A stretch of 64,000 nt of DNA from CALSMU01 sp965230225 (GTDB taxonomy: Bacteria > Bacteroidota > Bacteroidia > Flavobacteriales_D > Parvicellaceae). A model generated the notes under the pieces. It was given only the letters and a program-made list of their open reading frames with translations, was not told where the DNA came from and did not search any database. The stretch's first letter is position 1, and each line of letters starts with the position of its first letter. The stretch spans positions 124,001-188,000 of the forward strand of contig CBDDKM010000008.1 in the NCBI GenBank assembly GCA_965230225.1. Direction: 5' to 3'. The position numbers and the translations under genes are program-made. Shown in pieces: positions 10,762 through 18,922 of this stretch.

Positions 10762-11361
10762 TCATATCGTGATAAGGTCAGGAATGCTTTCCTGTGATTC
10801 TTTTTCTATCGTAAATTTTATCCGACCGGCTCCAAATAACCGCTCTTCTAATACTATTTGTAATTCTTCCGGCTCCTGAGTCTTGCGTTCAAACCCCAAT
10901 ACAAAATCTACATAAGGAGCTACTCCATGGGTTCGAACAAAATTGAACAGCTTACAAGGCAACGTGTCTGTAGCAGTAACGAGCTTAAAGTCTTCCTGCA
11001 TGCCATAGGAACAGTAATTTACTCGCTCGTAATATTCCTGTTCTTCAGCTAATCCAGTTAGCAATACATCTCCTTCTGTATTGCTCTGCATTCTAAAGTT
11101 GAAGTAATACATCCCCTCCAGAGCCTTTTTACGTTCCTCCAACTTTGCCAGTGGTAATTCGTCTGTTCGCTCTTCATTCGCCACTATGTATTCCACAGGC
11201 TTATATTGCAACGAGTACGTCACATCACTCATCGTCTTTTCCACCTTTAATCCGTTGGATGCATCATTTACCCATTTCACATAGGCAGAGGGTTTTAATT
11301 GTTCTTTCTCTCCACAACCAAACAGAGCCAACAACACGAATATGTAATTCCACTTCTTCAT
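10762..11361 (-). CDS. Lipoprotein of unknown function
   Basis: 199 aa starting MKKWNYIFVLLALFGCGEKE. The LFGC lipobox predicts cleavage before Cys16 and lipid attachment. The mature protein is acidic and mixed alpha/beta with no recognised family. The start ATG overlaps the last base of the upstream OmpH-like gene, and the stop is one base before the giant RHS-like gene, so it belongs to the same transcript. Its place between a periplasmic chaperone and a giant surface protein suggests an envelope assembly or anchoring role, which is inference from context only. Confidence 0.8.
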   Translation of the reverse strand: MKKWNYIFVLLALFGCGEKEQLKPSAYVKWVNDASNGLKVEKTMSDVTYSLQYKPVEYIVANEERTDELPLAKLEERKKALEGMYYFNFRMQSNTEGDVLLTGLAEEQEYYERVNYCSYGMQEDFKLVTATDTLPCKLFNFVRTHGVAPYVDFVLGFERKTQEPEELQIVLEERLFGAGRIKFTIEKESQESIPDLITI

Positions 11362-11885
11362 TAGGCTCCTTTATATTTTTCGTTGATAAATGCAATTACT
11401 TCTGCCGTTACATCTTCTCCTTCTGATGCGTACATCAAGTTTCCATTGCCATTGGCTCCAAACAGGTAATCGTACTGCCCTTCCTCTCCAAAGGATTTGA
11501 TGTATTCATTCATCTGAGTAGTAATTTGCTCGTGGTATTCTGCTCTCAGTTGCTCATGCCCTTTATAAAAATCTTCCTCCAGGTAGTTAAACTGTTGTTT
11601 TAACTCCACAAACTGCTGCATCTGAGACTCATCATTGGTCTGCTCAATACTCTTAGCCAAAAATTGTAATCGCAATTCTAAACTGTCCAATACAGCCGAT
11701 TTGGAGGTAACATATTGCTCCAGTTGTGCATCCAGCTCCTTAGTCATTTCAAAAGAGGTATATACCTGAGCATTTTGAATATAGGCTACCTTCTTCTCCT
11801 GTACTTCAGGTTGATTCGTTCCAAAATAAATTACCAGGGCAATTAAGCCAGCTAACAATCCGATTATTGCTACTTTAAACTTCAT
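11361..11885 (-). CDS. OmpH/Skp-family periplasmic chaperone
   Basis: 174 aa. A single N-terminal membrane helix or uncleaved signal (residues 5-22) is followed by the family pattern: beta strand KVAYIQNAQVYTSF, then a long coiled-coil hairpin (about 45-130) and a closing strand with YDYLFG and LMYASEG. The family binds unfolded outer-membrane and secreted proteins in the periplasm. Length is normal. Unlike the housekeeping copy usually found beside bamA, this one sits inside the surface-protein operon, immediately after the SprB-repeat protein and overlapping the lipoprotein gene. I infer a dedicated chaperone for the giant proteins of this operon. Confidence 0.85.
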   Translation of the reverse strand: MKFKVAIIGLLAGLIALVIYFGTNQPEVQEKKVAYIQNAQVYTSFEMTKELDAQLEQYVTSKSAVLDSLELRLQFLAKSIEQTNDESQMQQFVELKQQFNYLEEDFYKGHEQLRAEYHEQITTQMNEYIKSFGEEGQYDYLFGANGNGNLMYASEGEDVTAEVIAFINEKYKGA

Positions 11886-11887
11886 CT

Positions 11888-14848
11888 TTAATCCAATTTA
11901 AATCGTAAATAACTTTTCTCTGACTTATCATTCTCGATGGTCAGTAGGTAGTACCCACTCGTAAGTGATGGGCTGATATCATCCAAATCAAGGGTGTAAA
12001 AACGCTCTCCTACTCCTCGCTGAATCGTACCAGAATAGGTATAACTTGTATTGCCATCGTCGGTAATAGTGATATCCAATGCTGTATTATCCGGAACGTA
12101 CTGCTCATCATAGGTAAAGCGCAGCTCGTCTTCCTTCAAATGGTAATAGGACCCCGAAACTTTTTTACCAGTGCGCGCAAAACTTTGTAGATTTAGATGG
12201 GTGCTTAGGTTGAGTTTGAGGTTAGTAATTTTAACAGAACTAGTCCAATAATTTAAACCATCAGCATACCAATCTTCAGTTGGAGGAGTAATAGTCTCCT
12301 CATGCAGAATCACTCCATCATTTTTCCAATAAACTTTATTTCCAATTCTCTCAATTCTTAATACATCATTGGCTAAGTATTGATCTATATAATTTTGGGT
12401 ACCATTCAGTATGTAATAAAGGTTTTTATTGTTTGCTAAATAGAACCCATACTCAATTTCAGATATCGTTGTAACTGTATTTGCTCCATTCGCAAATCCA
12501 ACAACTTGATTGGCATTAGTTTGAACCGCAGCATACTCTATAAACCCATCTTCAGCAGGAGATAATCTCTCTTCTGAAATTGCTTCACTGTTCCACCCTG
12601 CAGTAGAACCTGTTTTGTACATTGAAGTTCCATTAACAGTTGCATTATTAAGATCAGTCCAGGTTACAAAACTCTTACTATACACCGGATATTCTTTCAC
12701 ATAAGTACTATCCAGCGAATCAGATACTGTTAAGGTATACCTTCCCTGAGGTACCCCAGAAATTGACTCAGTGGTATCCCCGTTTGACCAAGAATAACTA
12801 TATGGCTCTGTTCCTCCCGTATAATTAACATCAATGGTTCCTAACCCATTTCCATCAATGGATGTAGTGGCCATAGATTCCTCTCTGAACCTTCGATCAT
12901 AGAAACTTACTTTTGGTCCGTTAAAATCTCTACCATTATGATAACACATAGCCTCTGCCCACCAGGATGTAGTTGGAACCGCGATAGTTTCAGACCAAAT
13001 TTCTCTTTGATTGCGATACCATTTAACTGTATTTCCATTCCTTTTGATTGAGACTTTATCCCCTGCTCTAAAAACATCTGCTGCAGTATGAACTCCATCC
13101 ACTACCACATACAACCTGTAGTATCCGACAAAATAAAAACCATATTTTATATCCGTAATTGTTTTGCTATTATCCTGATCTGAAAACCCAATAATATTAT
13201 TTACTATATAATTCCAGGAATTTACCGTATAGGTCAACTGCCCATCATCAGTTGGTTTAAATTCTCTTGCCGATTTAGCCTGACAATTCCAGGCACTTGG
13301 AGCATTCCCTCCCTTTTGAATCATTGTTCCATTCGGATAAAAACCTATTAAATCAGTCCATTCTATCAAACTATCCGGGTACACAGAGTATTCACGAACC
13401 AAAGAATCTCCCAGACTATTTTTAACTGTAAGTTGATAATATCCAAATACAACGCTATCTAAGTCTTGAACAGTATCCCCATTCGACCAATTATAGGTCA
13501 ATGGAGTATCTTCACTAACAAAACTTACATCGATTGATCCGCGCCCATTTCCATGGTTTGTAGTAGAATAAACTTCTGATTCATGAAATGCTTCTTTATC
13601 AAAACTTATTCTCATATCAGAAATTCCTCTTGAATGGGTATGAATTAAGGCAGCTGCACACCATTCTTTAGTAGGAGCTGATATTGTATCTCTATATAAC
13701 TCAATGTTATTCTTTTTATAAATGATGATACTATCCTTCCTATAAATAGAATATTCTGCATTATCCACTTGTCGATCATCAATTAACACATTCACCCCCT
13801 CATGTCTAACCCACACTCTTTCCCAGCTAGCTGTATAAAAGCCATATTTAATATCACTATAATTGGTAGAAGCTTCCAGAACATCTGTAAATCCCCACAT
13901 GGTAGCATCATGAATGTATCGCTCACTAGTCATTTTATAATAAATCTCCCCATCCTCATCTGGTTGTAACGCTTTAGATGAAATAGCTTCGGCATTCCAT
14001 CCAACAGGATAAGATACTTGCTTATACAACTTGTTACTAGTTGAGTCCAATGCAATCAGCTCATCCCACTCTACTTTATGTCTGGAAAACAACCCATATT
14101 CCTTCACAATCGAATCTCCCCTGCTATCTTTAATGGTTAATGTATAAAAGCCCTGAGCTACACTATCAATATCTTCTATAGTATCGCCATTGGACCAATT
14201 GTAAGTATAAGGACCAACACCTCCGGTATAAGTAACATCTATCTTTCCAGAATCGTTAGCATAAACAGTAGTTACTGGCATAGATGACTCTCTAAAACGA
14301 AGCGTATTAAAATTGCTTCTGATATTTTTCATCCCCGTGTAATAACTGTAAATAACGCCATCCACATACCAATCTTTAGTAGGTGGGTTAATTTCAACGG
14401 TGTGAATAATAGAATCATTGAACAAAAATGTAACAGTTGTATCTGTACGATCCACTTTTAATGTATCACTACTCGTTACCGTTCCTATAGAAGTGTGAAC
14501 TCCATCCACAACACGATAGGCGGCATTAGTACTTAAGGTATAAAAACCATAATCTATTCCAGTATAAGAATGTCCTGCATCGTATTCTTCTGCAAATCCA
14601 AATGCTTTATAATTACCAAGATCACTAACCGGATATTCAATATATCCATTACTATCCGGCCTTAGCACTGTAGATGAGTATGCTTCTGCATTCCACTCAA
14701 AATCATGATAGTAAGTTTTAAACAACGCACTATCGTTAATTCCCAAATTCAAAGCATCTGTCCATTGTATTGCATAGTCCTGTGTTCGTCCAATAAAACA
14801 GACTATCACCAGTAAAAATGTTATCCCAACTCTATTTATCTTTTTCAT
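11888..14848 (-). CDS. SprB-repeat surface protein with four lectin-like modules
   Basis: 986 aa. I start at ATG 14848 (MKKINRVGITFLLVIVCF), which gives a signal peptide and a 7-base gap to the upstream gene; an upstream ATG at 14914 would add 22 residues and overlap that gene. The protein has four related modules of about 185 residues (each with WTDL, WNAEA or similar, a P..DG.I.Y step and YGFY), separated by three SprB-type repeats with the core YNWSNGDT / YSWSNGDT and YTLT.kDS. SprB repeats are known from the gliding adhesin SprB and other large Bacteroidota surface proteins. The C-terminal ~80 residues form a separate beta domain ending YLRFKLD, possibly a secretion signal of the type IX kind, though not a classic match. 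Confidence 0.85.
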   Translation of the reverse strand: MKKINRVGITFLLVIVCFIGRTQDYAIQWTDALNLGINDSALFKTYYHDFEWNAEAYSSTVLRPDSNGYIEYPVSDLGNYKAFGFAEEYDAGHSYTGIDYGFYTLSTNAAYRVVDGVHTSIGTVTSSDTLKVDRTDTTVTFLFNDSIIHTVEINPPTKDWYVDGVIYSYYTGMKNIRSNFNTLRFRESSMPVTTVYANDSGKIDVTYTGGVGPYTYNWSNGDTIEDIDSVAQGFYTLTIKDSRGDSIVKEYGLFSRHKVEWDELIALDSTSNKLYKQVSYPVGWNAEAISSKALQPDEDGEIYYKMTSERYIHDATMWGFTDVLEASTNYSDIKYGFYTASWERVWVRHEGVNVLIDDRQVDNAEYSIYRKDSIIIYKKNNIELYRDTISAPTKEWCAAALIHTHSRGISDMRISFDKEAFHESEVYSTTNHGNGRGSIDVSFVSEDTPLTYNWSNGDTVQDLDSVVFGYYQLTVKNSLGDSLVREYSVYPDSLIEWTDLIGFYPNGTMIQKGGNAPSAWNCQAKSAREFKPTDDGQLTYTVNSWNYIVNNIIGFSDQDNSKTITDIKYGFYFVGYYRLYVVVDGVHTAADVFRAGDKVSIKRNGNTVKWYRNQREIWSETIAVPTTSWWAEAMCYHNGRDFNGPKVSFYDRRFREESMATTSIDGNGLGTIDVNYTGGTEPYSYSWSNGDTTESISGVPQGRYTLTVSDSLDSTYVKEYPVYSKSFVTWTDLNNATVNGTSMYKTGSTAGWNSEAISEERLSPAEDGFIEYAAVQTNANQVVGFANGANTVTTISEIEYGFYLANNKNLYYILNGTQNYIDQYLANDVLRIERIGNKVYWKNDGVILHEETITPPTEDWYADGLNYWTSSVKITNLKLNLSTHLNLQSFARTGKKVSGSYYHLKEDELRFTYDEQYVPDNTALDITITDDGNTSYTYSGTIQRGVGERFYTLDLDDISPSLTSGYYLLTIENDKSEKSYLRFKLD

Positions 14849-14855
14849 AATGCCC

Positions 14856-15257
14856 CTAATTTTGTGGATTAATGAATAAAACTGATTTTGAAATTGCCTC
14901 CGACGTTGTACCATCCAGGTAGTGCAGTTTTACATTAAAATATTTATCAAACTGTGGGAAATCTCCCAACTCAATTGTTGCTTTCGATTTAGCCTCATTT
15001 AAGGATACATCAACATATGTTGATATATTAAACTGAGCATTAAGTATATCATCACCAAGTTCAGTTGTTCCTACCTTCAACTCTATATGATCCACATTTT
15101 CGTTAACATCAACTACGCAGTTAATGCTAAAAAGAGAATCTCCATCGAGCGGATCAATCCCTGAATAATTATAGTTTACTTCATAATTAAATGAAGGGCT
15201 TTGTCCCCATCCTATACTCATGATCAGCAACAATCCAACGGTCATTAATAACTTCAT
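14856..15257 (-). CDS. Small secreted beta-rich protein, unknown
   Basis: 133 aa with a signal peptide (MKLLMTVGLLLIMSIGWGQ). The mature part is beta-rich and acidic (FNYEVNYNYSG, VDHIELKVGTTELGDD, KATIELGDF, FNVKLHYLDG), resembling a single Ig-like or fibronectin-like domain. No family was recognised. It is the first gene of the surface-protein operon, transcribed leftwards, with 632 bases of non-coding sequence upstream that probably hold the promoter. Confidence 0.75.
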   Translation of the reverse strand: MKLLMTVGLLLIMSIGWGQSPSFNYEVNYNYSGIDPLDGDSLFSINCVVDVNENVDHIELKVGTTELGDDILNAQFNISTYVDVSLNEAKSKATIELGDFPQFDKYFNVKLHYLDGTTSEAISKSVLFINPQN

Positions 15258-15889
15258 AATGCTTTTTTTTATTTCACTACTTATTAGCTTACATCAACAA
15301 AGGTCTCCCAATGCCACGTAAGGTTTTTATGGTCATCTTTTTTCTGCCAAAACTTTTATTTTTTTAGCTGAGTTTAGACAGTATTTTATCATCAAAGCAT
15401 TAAACCCTTTTTAATGCTTAGCAATCATTTTTAAAGTGGTGTTATTTTCGACTATCTATTCTATTAGACTAAGGGGTAATTCCATGAGGGAGGTAGTCTA
15501 TTCAAATAGTCTTATGCTAAATTACATAGGCTAGTAACTTCGCTCCAAATCTTTTTCCACTTTCTTTGTAAGTGGTATCATTTTGGAAACCAGACGCCAC
15601 TTTCAGCAATAAACGGTCATTTTTGTTTTTCTGAATACACCTCTTTTAGCAGAGACTAATTAAATAAGAAATCTGACTTGATTTTGATCGAACGGAAGTT
15701 TTCAACTAAGTATTTCTTACATTACTCAATGTTAAAAATACTTAGCTAGCTCATTTTTCATACTTGTTTCCAAGTAGTTAGAACAATCTATTCTAAATGA
15801 AAATTGTGAATAAGCTGTGAATAAGAAATAGTGTTAGTAAAATTTCAAGAATTCCTGCGCAAAAACATTGTTTTTGTCAACTCCACTTA
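15258..15889. other. Non-coding stretch upstream of the surface-protein operon
   Basis: 632 bases with no convincing reading frame. It holds a 10-bp inverted repeat at 15395-15419 and three TAGTCT/AGACTA boxes between about 15463 and 15512, which may be regulator sites. At its right end (15874-15888) is TTGTCAACTCCACTT, a near copy of a sequence at 42083-42097 on the far side of the island. No full TTTG / TAnnTTTG promoter was found for the leftward operon. Confidence 0.5.
15395..15419. repeat. Inverted repeat, arms AAGCATTAAA / TTTAATGCTT
   Basis: Two perfect 10-base arms separated by CCCTT. It lies about 140 bases upstream of the first gene of the leftward surface-protein operon. There is no long T-run on either side, so an operator or a 5' leader hairpin is more likely than a terminator. 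Confidence 0.6.
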
Positions 15890-16240
15890 CTAGTTAAGCA
15901 ACTCTATTAACTTTTCAATGTTTAAGTCTATTCTATATACTCCATGGGCGCCAGCACTTTTCAATTTGGCACGGTAAATCTCTGAATCAAAAAAAGTCAG
16001 TACTATTAGCTTCACTGAAATAGTACGGGTTATGGACTTAATTAAATTCACCAACTCCTCATCGCTTTGTTCATTTTGAGATAACAAGAAATAATCCGGA
16101 GGTTTTTCATTTCTAAGTTTATTGATGCTCACAGCAGATTCCTCTATAAAAACATATCCACTTCTTAAACTAATCTCTAGTAAAGCTATTAATGCTTTTC
16201 GGTAATAATCATTGGGGTGACAAATTAATACTCGTTTCAT
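15890..16240 (-). CDS. Degenerate response-regulator receiver-like protein
   Basis: 116 aa starting at ATG 16240 (MKRVLICHPNDYYRKALIAL); a longer frame upstream to 16297 lacks a receiver-like sequence. The fold order matches a receiver domain: beta1 RVLICHPND, a helix, beta3 DYFLLSQ, beta4 KLIVLTFFD, then SAGAHGVYRIDLN. The usual phospho-acceptor Asp at the end of beta3 is Ser, and the usual Lys after beta5 is missing, while the Thr of beta4 is present. It has no output domain. If functional it is probably a phosphorylation-independent adaptor. It stands alone at the left edge of the accessory island. Confidence 0.65.
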   Translation of the reverse strand: MKRVLICHPNDYYRKALIALLEISLRSGYVFIEESAVSINKLRNEKPPDYFLLSQNEQSDEELVNLIKSITRTISVKLIVLTFFDSEIYRAKLKSAGAHGVYRIDLNIEKLIELLN

Positions 16241-16297
16241 TTTTTCAATTTGAAGGTTATGCCCTTTCAAATCCTTGAATGAAAAAGGGCGGATCAA

Positions 16298-16532
16298 TCA
16301 CTTGTCGAAACGGAGGTACTGCCATACCTAAGACCAACAAAGCAAAAGTCCACCCCATACGAGGCGGTCTGCTTATAATTCTTGGTCTTGTTGAAAATTG
16401 GCAGTTTTCCGTTTCAAGAATTATAGCTTCACGCTATACTTTTATGTATTCTAACTTATTATTTCTTCATAAATTCTTGGGCCAAATATAATACAACTAT
16501 ACTGGATCATTATTAGGTTCTTTCATGATTGG
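16298..16532. repeat. Non-coding segment with an 11-bp inverted repeat (possible dispersed repeat)
   Basis: TATAATTCTTG at 16374-16384 and CAAGAATTATA at 16415-16425 are perfect inverted arms around a 30-base loop; GC flanks extend the pairing past a bulge. Short open frames cross the segment but none looks like a protein. From memory the segment resembles short sequences scattered among Flavobacteriia genomes, but I could not check this. It may be a repeat-element remnant or a recombination site at the island edge. Confidence 0.45.
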
Positions 16533-16775
16533 TTATATTTCCTCTAATTTCCCCTCATATTCAAATCCATACTTTTCACAGTACTTTGCAAATTCATTAA
16601 GAATTTCTGCAATAAGTTGTTTGTTGGAGGACTCATTGGCTATCTCCCAGGAGACCTCTTTACTAGTTCCATAAAGCCAAGTTTCAAATAACTCTCTTGG
16701 CTCCGGTGTTAAATCATATTGTTTCATTAGGGTAATGATAATTTTAGGCTCAACAGATAACATATATAATACCAA
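16533..16775 (-). CDS. Small hypothetical protein
   Basis: 80 aa from the first ATG; a shorter start at MKQYDLTPEPRELFETW (64 aa) is equally possible. It is mostly helical and acidic (IANESSNKQLIAEILNEFAKY, then KYGFEYEGKLEEI). No family was recognised. It is separated from the tandem-HTH gene by about 125 bases and points the same way. It could be an accessory protein of the mobile element. Confidence 0.5.
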   Translation of the reverse strand: MVLYMLSVEPKIIITLMKQYDLTPEPRELFETWLYGTSKEVSWEIANESSNKQLIAEILNEFAKYCEKYGFEYEGKLEEI

Positions 16776-16901
16776 CTCTAGTTTGATTTAGAAGTAGCCT
16801 CATCAGCAAAATTAATATGAATTCTGCATACAATTTTACCGATTGCGTATTTCTCCCCTAAAATTGGGTACTTTCTACATGACTATTTTTGATATTTATT
16901 T

Positions 16902-17363
16902 TTAACAAAACACCTTCTTCCAATCCAAATTATCATTCACATAGCCTACAAGCCGTTGAAAGCTCTTCTCTGTGATTAATGAAGCTTGTTTACTATCCTT
17001 TTGTATCCCAACGAGTAACCGGCTATTCAAAAACATTCCAATCTTCGCAGCGTTCCAACCAATGAGCTCCACCCTGGGGTACTCCTGAAAGAGTTCCATG
17101 GGAGACATCAGGTTCAAGGCTTCCTTTTTATTCAAGTTAAGCAATTCATTGTAACGGCTGTTGATCAAACAAGCATAGCTCATCAACTTTAGAAAACTTT
17201 TCTCCCTGATCATACAGGAAGTTTTGTTGGTTTTTAAGACTCCTACAAGTAAGTTAGAAGTCAAGAAGATTCCGATTTTGGATGGTGACCATCCTAATAA
17301 TTCCACCTGGGAATATTCCTGACACAACCACTTCGGAGTTTTAAGATCTGGGTAATAAAACAT
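16902..17363 (-). CDS. Tandem excisionase/MerR-like DNA-binding protein
   Basis: 153 aa made of two similar halves. Residues 14-66 and 92-143 share the pattern QEY..VEL.GW...KIG.FL.S.LLVG....K....I.EKSF..L. The order helix, SKIGIFL or AKIGMFL, strand LLVG, strand with I.EKSF resembles the winged helix of excisionase-type HTH domains (recognition of the family is tentative). Two such domains in one chain suggest binding to paired half-sites. It is divergent from the small-gene cluster at 17730, with a perfect inverted repeat at 17413-17437 just upstream of its start, a likely operator. I infer that it is a regulator or directionality factor of the element. Confidence 0.6.
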   Translation of the reverse strand: MFYYPDLKTPKWLCQEYSQVELLGWSPSKIGIFLTSNLLVGVLKTNKTSCMIREKSFLKLMSYACLINSRYNELLNLNKKEALNLMSPMELFQEYPRVELIGWNAAKIGMFLNSRLLVGIQKDSKQASLITEKSFQRLVGYVNDNLDWKKVFC

Positions 17364-17412
17364 CGTCTTTTGGTTTTAGGTTAGGCGACATGGTCAAGTG
17401 TCACGTCTTTTT

Positions 17413-17437
17413 CCTTATGTGGTGTGCATACATAAGG
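17413..17437. promoter_or_regulatory. Inverted repeat CCTTATGT / ACATAAGG, likely operator
   Basis: Two perfect 8-base arms separated by 9 bases, about 50 bases upstream of the leftward tandem-HTH gene. The position fits autoregulation by that protein; this is inference. Confidence 0.5.
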
Positions 17438-17536
17438 ATAACGTAAATATTGTAAAAAGAAACATGTTTTAAATGTTAAAAAACATCAATAAAAACAAGC
17501 CTTATCAGAGCATTTAACCACTTATTCCTCAAATCG

Positions 17537-17566
17537 ACCAGTGGTTTCTAAAATAGTACCACTGGT
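17537..17566. promoter_or_regulatory. Inverted repeat ACCAGTGGT / ACCACTGGT
   Basis: Perfect 9-base arms with a 12-base spacer, followed on the plus strand by a short T-rich run. It could be an operator or a terminator. The sequence GACCAGT(G/T)GTT within it recurs at the palindrome just upstream of the integrase pair (31590-31602), which favours a protein-binding site. Confidence 0.5.
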
Positions 17567-17600
17567 TCCTTTTTTGGCATATCTCCTAATTTTCATATAC

Positions 17601-17653
17601 ACCTCCATTTTTTGTCCCATCTCCCCGAAAAAGTACCCCAACCTCCATTTTTT
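17601..17653. repeat. Direct repeat ACCTCCATTTTTT, 40-bp period
   Basis: Two exact 13-base copies at 17601-17613 and 17641-17653. Each is followed at a short distance by a C-rich stretch and CCGAAA. Possibly iteron-like or regulator-binding sites. Confidence 0.55.
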
Positions 17654-17729
17654 CCTCCCGAAACTCTTCTGAACTTGAATGGGAAATCAAGGAAAACCCT
17701 TGGTGTAACCTGATCAAACATGACGTAAC

Positions 17730-18059
17730 ATGAACATACCTAAGAAGAATTACAACGAACTCATCGCAAGGTGGTTAAAATGGGATGGTGAGCTTTGGGC
17801 TACCCTGCGCCCCATTCAAATAAAGCTATTAAAAGACCGAATCATCCATGAAATGAGCTTTTATCAAATGGCCAAAGCCAATCAAAGCACAGAAACACAA
17901 ATCAAAAAGATATTTCTGGCCATTCTACTCAAGCTTAAGCAATCACATGGCAATAAAATAGTGGCGTTACTGCATTTTATCCATTGTGAATTAGAAAAAC
18001 AAGAATGCGGTAAGCTGAGCAAACATGGGGTAACCTATGAAAATATCTGCCTGAACTGA
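17730..18059 (+). CDS. Small HTH protein resembling sigma region 4
   Basis: 109 aa. The stretch from about residue 25 (RPIQIKLLKDRIIHEMSFYQMA, then QSTETQIKKIFLAILLKLKQS) has the spacing of a sigma-70 region 4 HTH: a helix ending in an ERI-like motif, a turn, S..QMA, then STETQIKKIF..ILLKL. No region 2 is present, so it is not a full sigma factor. The start ATG is the first good one after the control region. It opens the rightward small-gene cluster and may act as an activator of the element's genes. The function is inferred from a motif pattern only. Confidence 0.6.
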   Translation: MNIPKKNYNELIARWLKWDGELWATLRPIQIKLLKDRIIHEMSFYQMAKANQSTETQIKKIFLAILLKLKQSHGNKIVALLHFIHCELEKQECGKLSKHGVTYENICLN

Positions 18060-18085
18060 TTTATCTAACCTAAAACCTAATCTTT

Positions 18086-18292
18086 ATGGAACGATTAAAA
18101 GGAAGCCTATTCATCTCCACCAAAGACATACAAGTACTCAACGATTGTAGTATTCGACAGGCTCAACGAGAACACCTAGCTGTTAGAGATGCTTTGGGAA
18201 TAAATGGCGATAAACTCACTGTCAAAGCATACTGTGAATATTGGCAATTGGACTACCAACAGGTAGTAGAACACATCAACGTATTCCGCTAA
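18086..18292 (+). CDS. Small DNA-binding-like protein, paralogue A
   Basis: 68 aa. It aligns with the first 75 residues of the gene at 18418: here LFISTKDIQVLNDCSIRQAQREH, there LITPTNIHQITGLDTQAALREH, followed in both by an (L/V)(T/S).E/K.(F/Y)CE motif and a terminal helix (LDYQQVVEHI / LDVLDVQEFL). This suggests two short HTH units, and an excisionase-like or repressor role is plausible. It is preceded by AACCTAAAACCTAA six bases before the start codon, a leader motif shared with several genes of the element. Confidence 0.6.
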   Translation: MERLKGSLFISTKDIQVLNDCSIRQAQREHLAVRDALGINGDKLTVKAYCEYWQLDYQQVVEHINVFR

Positions 18293-18314
18293 TTAAAAGA
18301 CAAATACGGCTAAA

Positions 18315-18358
18315 AGTGACAAATGCGTCACTAGGTGACACTTACGCTTCAATTGAAG
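18315..18358. promoter_or_regulatory. Cluster of palindromes upstream of the second small regulator
   Basis: AGTGAC / GTCACT (18315-18332) form perfect arms around six bases. GTCAC-TAG-GTGAC follows at once (18327-18339), and a perfect 12-base palindrome CTTCAATTGAAG lies at 18347-18358. They stand 60-100 bases before the gene at 18418. Such crowding is typical of an operator region. Confidence 0.55.
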
Positions 18359-18417
18359 TGAATTTGCCTCAATTTTACTAGTGGCAATTCTGCCCAACAA
18401 ACCTAAACCTAATTATC

Positions 18418-18789
18418 ATGAATATCATCAGCACAAGATTTGGCTATGGAGTATTGATTACTCCGACTAACATACATCAAATTACGGGACTTGATACTCA
18501 AGCAGCTTTAAGAGAACATTGGTACCTCAGAACAAAAAATGGATATTACACAGACGATGTTTCACTTGAACAATTCTGTGAGCATTTTCAGTTAGATGTT
18601 CTCGATGTTCAGGAGTTCCTTGAACATATATCGCATAGCCATTTAGATTTTGAAGATTCAGAAGAGTGGCTATTAGACCTTTTCGAGGAAGAAGAAGATG
18701 AATTTGACCGAAAAATCAAAGCAATTGAGCTGGACTCCAAGTATAATCTAGCGACAATCAAGGCTAAAGACGACATGGGACGTCATTAG
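18418..18789 (+). CDS. Small DNA-binding-like protein, paralogue B, with acidic tail
   Basis: 123 aa. Residues 10-75 are related to the 68-aa gene at 18086. The rest is a strongly acidic segment (EEWLLDLFEEEEDEFDRK) and a short helical tail. The acidic tail could mask the DNA-binding part or mimic DNA. The start ATG follows AACCTAAACCTAATTATC, the recurrent leader motif. The stop lies about 35 bases before a consensus -7 promoter element, so the long operon downstream is probably transcribed separately. Confidence 0.6.
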   Translation: MNIISTRFGYGVLITPTNIHQITGLDTQAALREHWYLRTKNGYYTDDVSLEQFCEHFQLDVLDVQEFLEHISHSHLDFEDSEEWLLDLFEEEEDEFDRKIKAIELDSKYNLATIKAKDDMGRH

Positions 18790-18824
18790 ACGACATCTAC
18801 GACTTAAAAGGCTTTGTTTCTTCT

Positions 18825-18832
18825 TATCTTTG
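18825..18832 (+). promoter_or_regulatory. Bacteroidota -7 element TATCTTTG
   Basis: Exact match to TAnnTTTG. No TTTG was found at the usual 19-21 base distance upstream. It would start the structural operon with a leader of about 90 bases before the small frame at 18923 and 245 bases before the gene at 19084. Confidence 0.5.
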
Positions 18833-18922
18833 TAGTGTAATTAATTCAAAAACTCCCCTACTGGATTCATTACTCTCCCAATTATCTTTTCATCTCATGT
18901 GGCTGTTACGGTGGTACTGGGC

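Larger units (their letters stand above)
17364..17729. other. Divergent control region of the mobile element
   Basis: 366 bases between the leftward tandem-HTH gene and the rightward small-gene cluster. It holds two perfect inverted repeats (17413-17437 and 17537-17566) and two copies of ACCTCCATTTTTT 40 bases apart (17601-17613 and 17641-17653). This density suggests operator sites or an origin or attachment region. No gene was seen. Confidence 0.55.

Noticed and set aside
14849..14914. An upstream ATG start for the SprB-repeat protein
   Set aside because: It overlaps the previous gene by 59 bases and would put 22 charged residues before the signal peptide.
16279..16491. A 70-codon plus-strand open frame across the hairpin segment
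   Set aside because: It reads through an inverted repeat, has no protein-like pattern, and other frames of the same stretch are equally open in pieces.
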